DNA of 64,000 bases from Thermoplasmatota archaeon. GTDB lineage: Archaea; Thermoplasmatota; Thermoplasmata; Thermoplasmatales; Thermoplasmataceae. The notes below the pieces were generated by a model. It did no database searches. It had not been told where the DNA came from and saw only the letters and a list, made by a program, of their open reading frames with translations. Position 1 is the first letter of the stretch. Every line of letters begins with the position of its first letter. Position numbers and translations under genes: made by a program. The stretch spans positions 19,187 to 83,186 of the forward strand of contig JAMCPG010000042.1 of the NCBI GenBank assembly GCA_023379845.1, given 5' to 3'. Shown piece after piece: positions 38,689-46,518 of this stretch.

Positions 38689-38819
38689 TATAAATTCCAA
38701 TCAATCTCTACCTCCAATCGCATGTACAAGGACATAGCCCTCAGTATACTGCAAATGTTTGTAACGTTTTCAATGTTCAAAGATATAAGTTATTTTTGAA
38801 AACCACATATGTTACCAGT

Positions 38820-38842
38820 CATGGTTAAATACCATAACCATG
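38820..38842. promoter_or_regulatory. Perfect inverted repeat between the two RNR parts
   Basis: CATGGTT and AACCATG (7 bp each) surround nine bases, in the A/T-rich 185-base space between the degenerate R2 gene and nrdA, about 130 bases before the nrdA ATG. It may be a regulator site or a small hairpin ending the upstream message. It does not resemble the known NrdR box. Confidence 0.4.
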
Positions 38843-38873
38843 TTTGAATACACACTTCAGAAATTATTGTGTT

Positions 38874-39878
38874 TTAGCGGGTTCTGATCTCGGAATAACT
38901 CTCAAACCATGGTATTGGTTGACCACCAACACCCGGAAACAGTGGGTCGAGCGAGAGCATCTTGAGCACCTTATTTGCCTGTGCCTGGGTGAATTTGGCA
39001 TTCATCAGGTTGTTAAGTCCAGGAATCATCCCTTCCGTGAGAAACTGGGTGAAATCGGTTTCCAGGTTGGTAAGATCCCTTATAAGCTTCACAACGTGAT
39101 CTTTTAGCTCTGTGGAATTGAGTGATTGGTTTTCCTCTAACAATTTATGGTATATTGAGGTTAAAATCTTGGAATGAACATCGAGATCCCTCTGAATATG
39201 CCTCAAAATCTCGAACGTTCCAGGTAGCCTACCTCTCCTGGTAAGGGAATAAACAAGGCTCAACTCAGATGGTATCATCACTACCTGTATGAAAAGGCTG
39301 ATAACAAGATCATCAATAAAATTGACCACAAGAGGCTTATTTGTGAACTCGAGGAATCTATTGTTGATCAACTTGTTTCTTTCCCGCATTTTCTCAATTG
39401 TTCTCCAAGAGTTGTATAATGGATCTCTTTCCTGTTGTGTCACGACTCCTCTGACTGCATTTGAAAGTGCATTTGTGTGATTAGCTGTCTGTGCGATCAT
39501 GGCAGAAGCAACAAGTGTACACTCAGGTGCAGTGAAGTACGGGACTATGACGTAATAATTGTCAAGTAACTCACTCTCGAGGAAAACAAGAGAAGCAAGC
39601 ACTCTTTCCACGGTTTTCCTTTCCACTTCAGATACCTGAGAGTAGTCCTTCTCATCCTTGGCCAAGCTGAATTGCTCTCCGTTCCAGTTATTAGCGATCG
39701 CTTTAGCATAGAAATCGTAGATATCCTGGTACTTAATCTCTCCAAGTTCCATAAGATTCGTGTTGCTTCCTGCTATTATTTTCCTTCGACTGATCCATCT
39801 GTCTCCAAGTTCATTAAACAGGAAGCTCCTGGAGAGTCTCTGCTGGAGCGTCAAACCAGATTCTGCGGGGTTTATCAT
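38874..39878 (-). CDS. Degenerate R2-like paralogue without metal site
   Basis: A 334-residue protein that aligns with the intact R2 at a constant offset of 14 residues with no gaps across the ferritin-like core. At the six metal positions it has E101 (D), T131 (E), H134 (H), Q198 (E), L232 (E) and H235 (H); the radical tyrosine is L138. So three of four carboxylates and the tyrosine are lost, yet W65 and D231 of the radical path remain. It cannot build a normal cofactor. It has a good ribosome site (GAGGT) and an intact frame, so it is kept by selection. Yeast Rnr4 is a known case of a metal-free R2 helper. A heterodimer or regulatory role is inferred. Confidence 0.85.
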   Translation of the reverse strand: MINPAESGLTLQQRLSRSFLFNELGDRWISRRKIIAGSNTNLMELGEIKYQDIYDFYAKAIANNWNGEQFSLAKDEKDYSQVSEVERKTVERVLASLVFLESELLDNYYVIVPYFTAPECTLVASAMIAQTANHTNALSNAVRGVVTQQERDPLYNSWRTIEKMRERNKLINNRFLEFTNKPLVVNFIDDLVISLFIQVVMIPSELSLVYSLTRRGRLPGTFEILRHIQRDLDVHSKILTSIYHKLLEENQSLNSTELKDHVVKLIRDLTNLETDFTQFLTEGMIPGLNNLMNAKFTQAQANKVLKMLSLDPLFPGVGGQPIPWFESYSEIRTR

Positions 39879-40642
39879 TTTTACCTCAATGTTTCATCAC
39901 AGCTCGACCTAATGGCGTAAAAACGTGAACTCGCTAATTCTGCCCCTTCTTACACCACTGAACGATTTTGTAGATATGCCAGATAATATGAAGGATATTA
40001 GTAGATTTTTCCTTTTTAAGAGAAAGTCAAGTTTAAGTGATAGTGTGCTGAATCTGCTGTATAATTGAAAGAACTGTTAAGAGCGTTCTAGAATGACAAC
40101 ATGTAAGGAAAGAGAAAGCACGTTGAACTGTCCCTTAACAGCGTTATGGACCAGGAGGCAAAGGAGCAGGCATTTTCTGCCATATAAGAGCGCTCTGACA
40201 ACGGGAAGGCAGGAATGAATGGAGAAGAGAACGCCGAAAACTAATGAGGGCGATCCTGTACCATGAAAACCGCAGATATGCCTTTCTAGATCTAGGCAAG
40301 GATATTCGAGAGATATTCCCGCGTTGAGAAGCCAATAGAATCCACGTTACTGGCATCATATATCGTGTATCCACAAGAAACTTCAGGGCAGTTCTCAAGA
40401 ACCCAGGCATTTAACAGAACACTTTTCACGTTGACTTTAGATGCCTGTTATTATGATTTTTCATCACCTGCTCAAGCCCTGCGCCTCATTGGATAAACGG
40501 TGACCTAATGGTTAGTCTAATCCTTTTCCCAGTTAACAGTCGAAAAACCAAGCCTCTCAGATCTCTGATAGTTAAGAATTCACCATCGTGGCAAGCATGT
40601 CATTTTGGCTGATATGGCAGCAGGAACCGCAGCTCCAAAAAG
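39879..40642. other. Gene-poor region with protein-coding remnants
   Basis: No intact gene. On the plus strand, about 40200-40412, one frame reads RRERRKLMRAILYHENRRYAF and DLGKDIREIFPR, is cut by a TGA, and continues EANRIHVTGIIYRVSTRNF to a TAA. Just upstream, around 40090-40170, another frame reads KHVELSLNSVMDQEAKEQAF. Together these look like a dead gene with a frameshift and a nonsense codon; family unknown, perhaps a transposase. The 88-residue minus-strand ORF (40144-40410) is its shadow. The rest (39880-40080) shows nothing. Confidence 0.4.
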
Positions 40643-40807
40643 CTACGCCTTTCTCAATTCATCTTCTCTTATTATTTCCAACTTAACTGGAACCCTTAGG
40701 ATCTTGCTGATTACCCTCTCGTTCCGGACAACCTTTTCTGCCTTTCTTCGGGTGTCGCAGTACTGGAATATCACTCCGTTCCTCAGGACCACGAACCTTT
40801 CCATCAT
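40643..40807 (-). CDS. Small basic protein, unknown function
   Basis: A 54-residue reading frame starting ATGATG at 40807 (the ORF track starts six codons earlier at a TTG). It is rich in Arg, Lys, Val and Glu (RRKAEKVVRNERVISKILRVPVKL) and looks like a real compact domain with alternating strands and a helix. No family was recognised. It is divergent from the formiminotransferase gene; A/T-rich DNA lies between. It could be a small nucleic-acid-binding protein, but that is a guess from charge. Confidence 0.45.
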   Translation of the reverse strand: MMERFVVLRNGVIFQYCDTRRKAEKVVRNERVISKILRVPVKLEIIREDELRKA

Positions 40808-40945
40808 GGTTGAGAATGGAATCAAGCCATTTTACCTTTGACCATCTAAATTCATAAACACCAAATGATAAACTCGCTAAGCAATCAGGAAATGAATCAA
40901 GATGAAATGTATTGTATTTTTCTAATTGTATATGATACTCATGCA

Positions 40946-41842
40946 ATGCAGCTAGTGGAATGCGTTCCGAACTTCAGTGAGGGAAGAAATAAGGAGACCG
41001 TAGATAAGATTGTGTCAGCGATTAGATCCATAGAGGGAGTCAAGATACTGGACCAGGAAATGGATCCCGATCACAACAGATCGGTTGTGTCATTCATTGC
41101 TCCACCGGACGCGGCAAGAAAAGCAGCTTTTGAGGGGATAAAGAAAGCATCTGAACTTATTGATATGACAAAGCATCATGGAGAACATCCCAGGTTCGGC
41201 GCATCCGATGTGATACCGTTCATTCCTATTTCTGATGTTACCATGAAGGATTGCATTGAGATCTCCAGAAAGCTAGGGGAGCAGGTTGGAAAGGATCTGA
41301 ACATACCTGTCTACATGTATGGCAATTCTGCCCTTCTTGAAGCCCGAAGGAGCCTGGAGGATATCAGGAACAAGAACTTCCAGTACGAGGAGCTGTCAAA
41401 AAGCATAGGCGAAGCCAAATGGAAACCAGATTACGGGCCATCTATGGTTGGAACGGCAGGCGCGTCAATCATTGGCTCAAGGGAAGCCCTCATTGCCTAT
41501 AATGTAAACCTGAATACAACAAACCTTGAAACTGGCAGGAAGATTGCGAAGGCTCTGAGGGCAAAGGATGGAGGTTTGACGTTTGTAAAATCGCTTGCAT
41601 TCTTTATCAAGGAGAAGAACATGGTGCAGATTTCCATGAATCTGACGAATTTCTCAAAGACACCAGTTTACAGGGCGTTTGAACTTGTGAGGATTGAAGC
41701 CCTCCGCTACGGGATTACAATAGCTGAATCTGAGGTGGTTGGACTGATCCCAATGGAGGCGATCGTGGAAGCATCCAGGTACTACCTACAGCTAAATTCA
41801 TTTAAGTCTGATCAGATTCTGGAAGTTAGAATGATGGAGTGA
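40946..41842 (+). CDS. Glutamate formimidoyltransferase
   Basis: A 298-residue protein. It starts LVECVPNFSEGRN, the family signature, and also has DHNRSVVSFIAPP near residue 48, HPRFGASDVIPFIP near 83 and VGTAGASIIGSREALIAYNVNLNT near 170. It moves the formimino group from formimino-glutamate (from histidine breakdown) to tetrahydrofolate. In animals it is fused to a cyclodeaminase; here that is the next gene. The ORF track adds 27 residues; ATG at 40946 fits the family start, with A/T-rich TATA-like DNA upstream and no ribosome site. Confidence 0.93.
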   Translation: MQLVECVPNFSEGRNKETVDKIVSAIRSIEGVKILDQEMDPDHNRSVVSFIAPPDAARKAAFEGIKKASELIDMTKHHGEHPRFGASDVIPFIPISDVTMKDCIEISRKLGEQVGKDLNIPVYMYGNSALLEARRSLEDIRNKNFQYEELSKSIGEAKWKPDYGPSMVGTAGASIIGSREALIAYNVNLNTTNLETGRKIAKALRAKDGGLTFVKSLAFFIKEKNMVQISMNLTNFSKTPVYRAFELVRIEALRYGITIAESEVVGLIPMEAIVEASRYYLQLNSFKSDQILEVRMME

Positions 41843-41848
41843 GTGTGT

Positions 41849-42475
41849 ATGAACCTTGAAAATTTTATAGAACGACTTTCAAGCAAAGAGCCGGTTCCCG
41901 GTGGAGGGGCTGCCAGTGCGCTTGTTGCCATAGTTGGTGGCGCACTCGACTCGATGGTGTCTGCCTTAACATCCGGGAAGAAGGGGTATGAACAGAACCA
42001 GGCGAGGATAGCACAGATAGCTGAGGAGGCATCAAGGTTGAAAAAGGAACTCGAGGACCTGATGAGAGATGATGAAGCAGCCTTCAATGCCATCTCGGCT
42101 ACATGGAAGCTGCCAAAGGGGACTGAAGAAGAAAAGGAGAAAAGGTCAAAGATGCTTCAGGAGGCGCTTAAGCATGCAATACAACCACCATGGAAGATTG
42201 CAGAAAAGGCGCTTGATATCATGGATCTTTCAATAGAGCTCATAAAGATAGGAAACAGGAATGCAGTCACCGACTCGGGATGCGGGTTGATCTTTGGATT
42301 TGCTGCTGCAGAAGGAGCCCTTTTGAATGTAGCAATAAACATAGATGCCATAACAGATCCTAAATTTGCCGAAGAAGAGAGAACAAAAGTCAGGAACCTT
42401 CATTCAAAGCTTGAAACGAGAAGAAGCGAGGGAATGACACTGCTTCTTGGTTCCTTGAAAGCACCTCCTTTCTAG
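41849..42475 (+). CDS. Formiminotetrahydrofolate cyclodeaminase
   Basis: A 208-residue helical protein with the family start EPVPGGGAASALVAIVGGAL (residues 13-32), DDEAAFNAI near residue 70 and GNRNAVTDSGCG near 136. It releases ammonia from 5-formimino-THF to give 5,10-methenyl-THF. It starts six bases after the formimidoyltransferase stop, so the two enzymes form a coupled pair. ATG at 41849 is chosen over GTG at 41843. Confidence 0.92.
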   Translation: MNLENFIERLSSKEPVPGGGAASALVAIVGGALDSMVSALTSGKKGYEQNQARIAQIAEEASRLKKELEDLMRDDEAAFNAISATWKLPKGTEEEKEKRSKMLQEALKHAIQPPWKIAEKALDIMDLSIELIKIGNRNAVTDSGCGLIFGFAAAEGALLNVAINIDAITDPKFAEEERTKVRNLHSKLETRRSEGMTLLLGSLKAPPF

Positions 42476-42489
42476 ATACCGGCAGAACC

Positions 42490-43527
42490 ATGACCAAGCC
42501 CATTTCTCCACGGGAGGATCTATTCAAAGCAGTGGGAAGCACCGTTGACACTGGGCTAACTGCAGGCATGACATCTTCTAAAGTTTCAGCGGAGAAACCC
42601 AACATTCAAGGACATCGAAAATACATTTCGCGGCTTCCGCCCGCAGTGAAAGCAAGCGGACCGGGCTTCGAGTCAGGCATCCTCTATCTATGCGACAACT
42701 TAAGAATCATGAGCGCCCTGCCTGACAACTTCATTGACCTGATTTATATGGATCCGCCATTCTTCACCGGCAAGGATCGAAGAGCGAGATCAAGAATAAA
42801 GGAAGCAGAAGATTCATTTGAGGACAAATGGGGATATGACATAGAAGGCTACATAAAGTGGCTAAGTCCACGTCTTATTCAAGCCAGGCGCCTTCTGAAT
42901 TCAACCGGGCTGATATACCTGCACCTGGACTGGCACGCAGTCCACTATGCCAAAGTTGAAATGGATCGCATTTTTGGCTATAAGCGGTTCATAAACGAGA
43001 TAATATGGAGATACAGGACCGGCGGCGTATCCAAAAACATGTTCGCCCGGAAACATGATACCATACTTTCCTACTCAAAAACGCGAATGTATAGAATTGA
43101 GCCATGGAAGGAAAAGGCATATACAAAGAGCCGGTACAGGAAGGCCGGAAAGGTAAACTATGGCTCAGGAGAAGCAGAATTCTTCAGAGACTCAAATGGA
43201 GTATACAACTATGTTAACGCATCAGATGTATGGGAAATTCCTTATATAAACTCTCAGGCCAAAGAGCGGGTAGGATATCCATCACAGAAGCCTGAATCCC
43301 TTCTTGAACGAATTATTTCTTCTTCCACTCATAGAGGGGATATAGTGGCAGACTTTTTCTGCGGATCCGGTACAACCGGGGTTGTTGCACAGAAGCTTGG
43401 AAGGCGTTGGATACTCGCAGACCAATCAATCAATGCACTGGAAGTAGCAAGAATGCGTTTGCGGCAAATTACTGCAGATAATGGCAACAACCATGTAAAC
43501 AACGAAATAACGATACATAGATGCTGA
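42490..43527 (+). CDS. Site-specific DNA methyltransferase (amino-methylating, beta type), orphan
   Basis: A 345-residue protein. The catalytic motif IV MDPPFFTG is near residue 96, ahead of the SAM-binding motif I DFFCGSGTTG near residue 290. This order is the beta class of N4-cytosine/N6-adenine methyltransferases. The region between (residues 110-280) includes a conserved LHLDWHAVHYAKVEMD segment, as in type III Mod-like enzymes. No restriction endonuclease gene lies next to it, so it is an orphan. It starts 14 bases after the cyclodeaminase and may be read through from it. The recognition sequence is unknown. Confidence 0.88.
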   Translation: MTKPISPREDLFKAVGSTVDTGLTAGMTSSKVSAEKPNIQGHRKYISRLPPAVKASGPGFESGILYLCDNLRIMSALPDNFIDLIYMDPPFFTGKDRRARSRIKEAEDSFEDKWGYDIEGYIKWLSPRLIQARRLLNSTGLIYLHLDWHAVHYAKVEMDRIFGYKRFINEIIWRYRTGGVSKNMFARKHDTILSYSKTRMYRIEPWKEKAYTKSRYRKAGKVNYGSGEAEFFRDSNGVYNYVNASDVWEIPYINSQAKERVGYPSQKPESLLERIISSSTHRGDIVADFFCGSGTTGVVAQKLGRRWILADQSINALEVARMRLRQITADNGNNHVNNEITIHRC

Positions 43528-43642
43528 ACGAACGCATGTTATGGAGCGGCAGCAAAGATTACTTTCTGAGTTTTATTGCATGGAATGATCAGAATATTCA
43601 GATAAATATATATATTATATTCGTAATATCACCCCGATAGAA

Positions 43643-43825
43643 ATGCCATATAAATTTAAGTGTGCCGACATAGGGATGAACTGCGGTTTTAGCGTAAAGG
43701 GAAACAGCCCGGATGAACTGATGCCAAAGATTGCGGAACATGCAAAAACGGCCCACAAGATAGATGAAATTAACGAAGACCTGAAGAAGAAAGTTCAGGG
43801 CGCAATAAAGAAAACAATGTTTTAA
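43643..43825 (+). CDS. DUF1059 small metal-binding-type protein
   Basis: A 60-residue protein with the family pattern YKFKCADIGMNCGFSVKG and EHAKTAHKI. Two Cys and two His residues suggest a zinc site, as proposed for DUF1059. The function is unknown. An A/T-rich TATA-like stretch lies about 25-35 bases upstream of the ATG. Confidence 0.8.
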   Translation: MPYKFKCADIGMNCGFSVKGNSPDELMPKIAEHAKTAHKIDEINEDLKKKVQGAIKKTMF

Positions 43826-43874
43826 CCCTATATTCAAAACCCATAAAAATTTTATAATTTTCAAGGTATATATT

Positions 43875-43895
43875 ACCCGGATGTTGCCACCGGGT
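43875..43895. other. Short hairpin downstream of the DUF1059 gene
   Basis: ACCCGG and CCGGGT (6 bp, all perfect) enclose a nine-base loop. It lies 50 bases after the DUF1059 stop and 130 bases before the MFS gene. No T run follows, so it is not a clear terminator. It may be part of an RNA leader. Confidence 0.3.
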
Positions 43896-44026
43896 TCTGG
43901 ATGGAGAGCAGACTTCGTTACGTTATCTTATAATGTTGACGGCATCAAATCCTTAATTTTTGCATCACCATAAGAAATAACTATTGAGCCGGGATGCAGT
44001 AAGTCAAGCCGGGAGCACATCCACGA

Positions 44027-45352
44027 ATGACATCACCTACTGAGACAGATTCAGCGGGGGAAAACTATTCAAATAATAGCTGGTACCTCGGATATCTTTC
44101 GTCAAACGCAGCCGGTGGCCTCACTACGCCTCTTATACCTTTATTCATAACATTTTACCTTGGTCTCAATGTATTTGATGTAGGAATAACATCAGCCATT
44201 GCTTCTGCGGCATCAGTACCCGCGCTTATATTCTGGGGTCTCCTTTCTGACAGGTACAAGAAAAGGAAGGTATTCATTCTGGTCGGCTTCATGGGCGGCT
44301 TCATATCTTTGCTTCCAATGCTATACGTGCATGCGCTCATGTCCTACATCCTGGTGCTGATAGCATTCCAGGTTGTTTCCATGGCCTCGGTGCCCGTCAG
44401 CACAATGATTCTCATAGAGAACTCAAGCGAGGACAAATGGCCTGCTGTAATGGGGCGGTTTAACTTTGTTGCATCTATGGGAACTGTGATAGGACTTGCT
44501 TTCGGCACGGTATTCATCGCATTTTTTGCCAACAAGAGTTCTGAGCTCCTGGTCAATATTTACATGATATCCGCATTCATATACCTGCTTTCGGCAATCA
44601 TAATATTCCTGGCAATACCTGAGCCGAACAGGACAATTTCAAGGAGAAAGCTTTCTGATATACATTCCATCCGGATAATAGAGCGAATCCGGTTTTTCCC
44701 TTCAACCATCATACACTTCGCGGGCTTAAGAGAAGGCAGGGCACCGTTGGGGAGAGACCTGAAATTCTATCTTTTCTGCACATTCCTTCTGATGTTTGCT
44801 TTCCAGCTTTTCTTTGTACCTTATCCTGTCTTCGCCATAGAGCACCTTGGGGCCAGCGAAGTCGAGATATACATAATGTATATACTCAATTCCGGTCTGG
44901 GAGCTTTCACATACCAGTACACTGGAAGGATAAACAACAGGATAGGCATCAGGAAATCACTTGCATTCGCACTGGTCACAAGAATAGTGATATTTTCAAT
45001 ATTTGGGGCAGTTTCATTCATAATGTTCCAATCGGCGCTATGGCTTATCTTTGCGCTGATCGTCTATGGGGCCCTCGGGTCATTGTGGAGCTTCATAGGC
45101 ATTGCTGAAACTGCTTCTGTGACGTTGATTAGCCCGAAAGCCAGAAGGGGGAAGACCATCGGTTATTACAACTCACTAAATGGGGCAGGCCAGATATTCG
45201 GCGGCCTGCTATCCGGAATAATATCCGAGTACGCAGGTTATTCCATAGACTTCCTGATTGCAGCTGTTCTGGTTATCGTTGGCACCTCGCTAATACTGAA
45301 AAGAACGCCATCAAAAATGATAAAGGGATCTGTAACAAGCGCTCAGGCATAA
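44027..45352 (+). CDS. MFS transporter
   Basis: A 441-residue protein with about 12 transmembrane segments. The loop 2-3 motif is GLLSDRYKKRKVFI near residue 65 and the second-half match is GRINNRIGIRKS near 305. A long central loop (residues 195-245) joins the halves. The substrate is unknown. It ends one base from the convergent sepF gene. Confidence 0.85.
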   Translation: MTSPTETDSAGENYSNNSWYLGYLSSNAAGGLTTPLIPLFITFYLGLNVFDVGITSAIASAASVPALIFWGLLSDRYKKRKVFILVGFMGGFISLLPMLYVHALMSYILVLIAFQVVSMASVPVSTMILIENSSEDKWPAVMGRFNFVASMGTVIGLAFGTVFIAFFANKSSELLVNIYMISAFIYLLSAIIIFLAIPEPNRTISRRKLSDIHSIRIIERIRFFPSTIIHFAGLREGRAPLGRDLKFYLFCTFLLMFAFQLFFVPYPVFAIEHLGASEVEIYIMYILNSGLGAFTYQYTGRINNRIGIRKSLAFALVTRIVIFSIFGAVSFIMFQSALWLIFALIVYGALGSLWSFIGIAETASVTLISPKARRGKTIGYYNSLNGAGQIFGGLLSGIISEYAGYSIDFLIAAVLVIVGTSLILKRTPSKMIKGSVTSAQA

Positions 45353-45353
45353 T

Positions 45354-45734
45354 TCAAATCAGGCTGCCGCGAACCTTCTGCTTGTCTATGGCGACGCCCT
45401 TAGGCGTAACTATGATAAGGGATTCTCCCAGCCTGGCTATATCTCCTCCAGAATCCTTGCCAAGCCTTCTCAGCTCTTCCACGACATTCCTGAACAGGCT
45501 CTCTTCTTTGTAAATCTTGCTGCAGTCAACTATTACAAAACTGCCATCATTGACAAACTCCCTGATAAGAAATATATCCTCATACCTGTATATTTCCGCA
45601 ACCTTCACGGTAGTCTTGATTTCTGACGCATCAGAACTGAAATTAAGATCATTGAGATCGATGAACCGCCTCGGCTCCCCGGGCTTCCGGATTTCATTCT
45701 TTGTCTGCTTTTTACGTCCCAAGTGAACTGCCAT
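45354..45734 (-). CDS. sepF: Archaeal SepF-like cell division protein
   Basis: A 126-residue protein. After an N-terminal basic region it reads RFIDLNDLNF, then the SepF fold with VEELRRLGKDSGGDIARLGESLIIVTPKGVAID, the pattern of archaeal SepF (DUF552). SepF is the membrane anchor of FtsZ in archaea that divide with FtsZ. The first residues (MAVHLGRKKQ) are only weakly amphipathic, so the membrane-targeting helix is not obvious. It is transcribed alone or followed by nothing; the upstream neighbour is the glycosyltransferase. Confidence 0.82.
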   Translation of the reverse strand: MAVHLGRKKQTKNEIRKPGEPRRFIDLNDLNFSSDASEIKTTVKVAEIYRYEDIFLIREFVNDGSFVIVDCSKIYKEESLFRNVVEELRRLGKDSGGDIARLGESLIIVTPKGVAIDKQKVRGSLI

Positions 45735-45793
45735 CAGGTCAATTAGCCCTTATTAAAATATAAACATTGCTATTATGTCTGACAACCTAATTT

Positions 45794-46468
45794 TTATTCG
45801 CTGATCCTCTTGATCATCAGGTGAAATAGGTTGGAGAAGCCATCCCTCCAGGTCCGGAGTTTAGGCTTCGTTACCCTGACACCGTACCTGATAGGTATCT
45901 CGATCAATGTGCCGTGCCTGAGTGCCTCTATCTTCATGTCCTGCGAGAATGACATTCCGTCGCTGAGCAGTCGCATCTTATCATACACGCTTTTGCGAAA
46001 TACCCACATTCCGCTCTGCGAATCCTTCAGCGGGAAATTGAAGAGTATTCTTATGAATATATTCAGGACGCTGTTCCCCACGTAATGCAGCGTGGTGTAA
46101 TTCACGTTATTCCTCAGCGTCATGCGATCGCAGGAGATGAAGTCGACGCGGGAACATTCAAGTATTTCTATCAAGGGTTTCACCATGTCGACCGGGTAGG
46201 TGCCATCACCATCCAGGCATACGATTATTTTTCCGTCTGCCCTGCCCAATCCAGTCTTGTAGGCAAGTCCGTAACCACGGTTCGGCTGATCAATGACAAT
46301 TGCGCCGTTCTGGGCTGCAACCTCCTTTGTCCTGTCGCTCGACCTGGTGTCGACAACAATGACCTGGACCGAACCGAGCGCCTTTAGCTTGTTTACTATC
46401 TCTCCTATGGTCTTCTCCTCGTTAATAGTCGGAATGACAACACTGATACCTTCGAATGTCTCCTGCAT
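45794..46468 (-). CDS. Glycosyltransferase family 2 (dolichol-phosphate mannosyltransferase-like)
   Basis: A 224-residue enzyme. It has VVIPTINEEKTIGEIV at residues 10-25, VVDTRSSDRT near 38 and the DxD-type motif CLDGDGTYP near 83, with DSQSGMWVFRKS near 150. This is the soluble GT-A catalytic domain of DPM1/AglJ-type enzymes that load a sugar on a lipid carrier for protein glycosylation. No C-terminal membrane segments are visible. It fits the many sequons in the solute-binding protein. Confidence 0.85.
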   Translation of the reverse strand: MQETFEGISVVIPTINEEKTIGEIVNKLKALGSVQVIVVDTRSSDRTKEVAAQNGAIVIDQPNRGYGLAYKTGLGRADGKIIVCLDGDGTYPVDMVKPLIEILECSRVDFISCDRMTLRNNVNYTTLHYVGNSVLNIFIRILFNFPLKDSQSGMWVFRKSVYDKMRLLSDGMSFSQDMKIEALRHGTLIEIPIRYGVRVTKPKLRTWRDGFSNLFHLMIKRISE

Positions 46469-46518
46469 ATTCCAGTCTATACACTCGTATGCGTAAGTGT
46501 TCTAAAATATATCGGGAA

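Noticed and set aside
38874-39878. Class Ie (metal-free DOPA) R2 for the degenerate paralogue
   Set aside because: Class Ie keeps the radical tyrosine; here that position is Leu.
40144-40410. 88-residue minus-strand ORF
   Set aside because: Antisense of a frame on the plus strand that looks like a decayed gene; no start signal and no motif.
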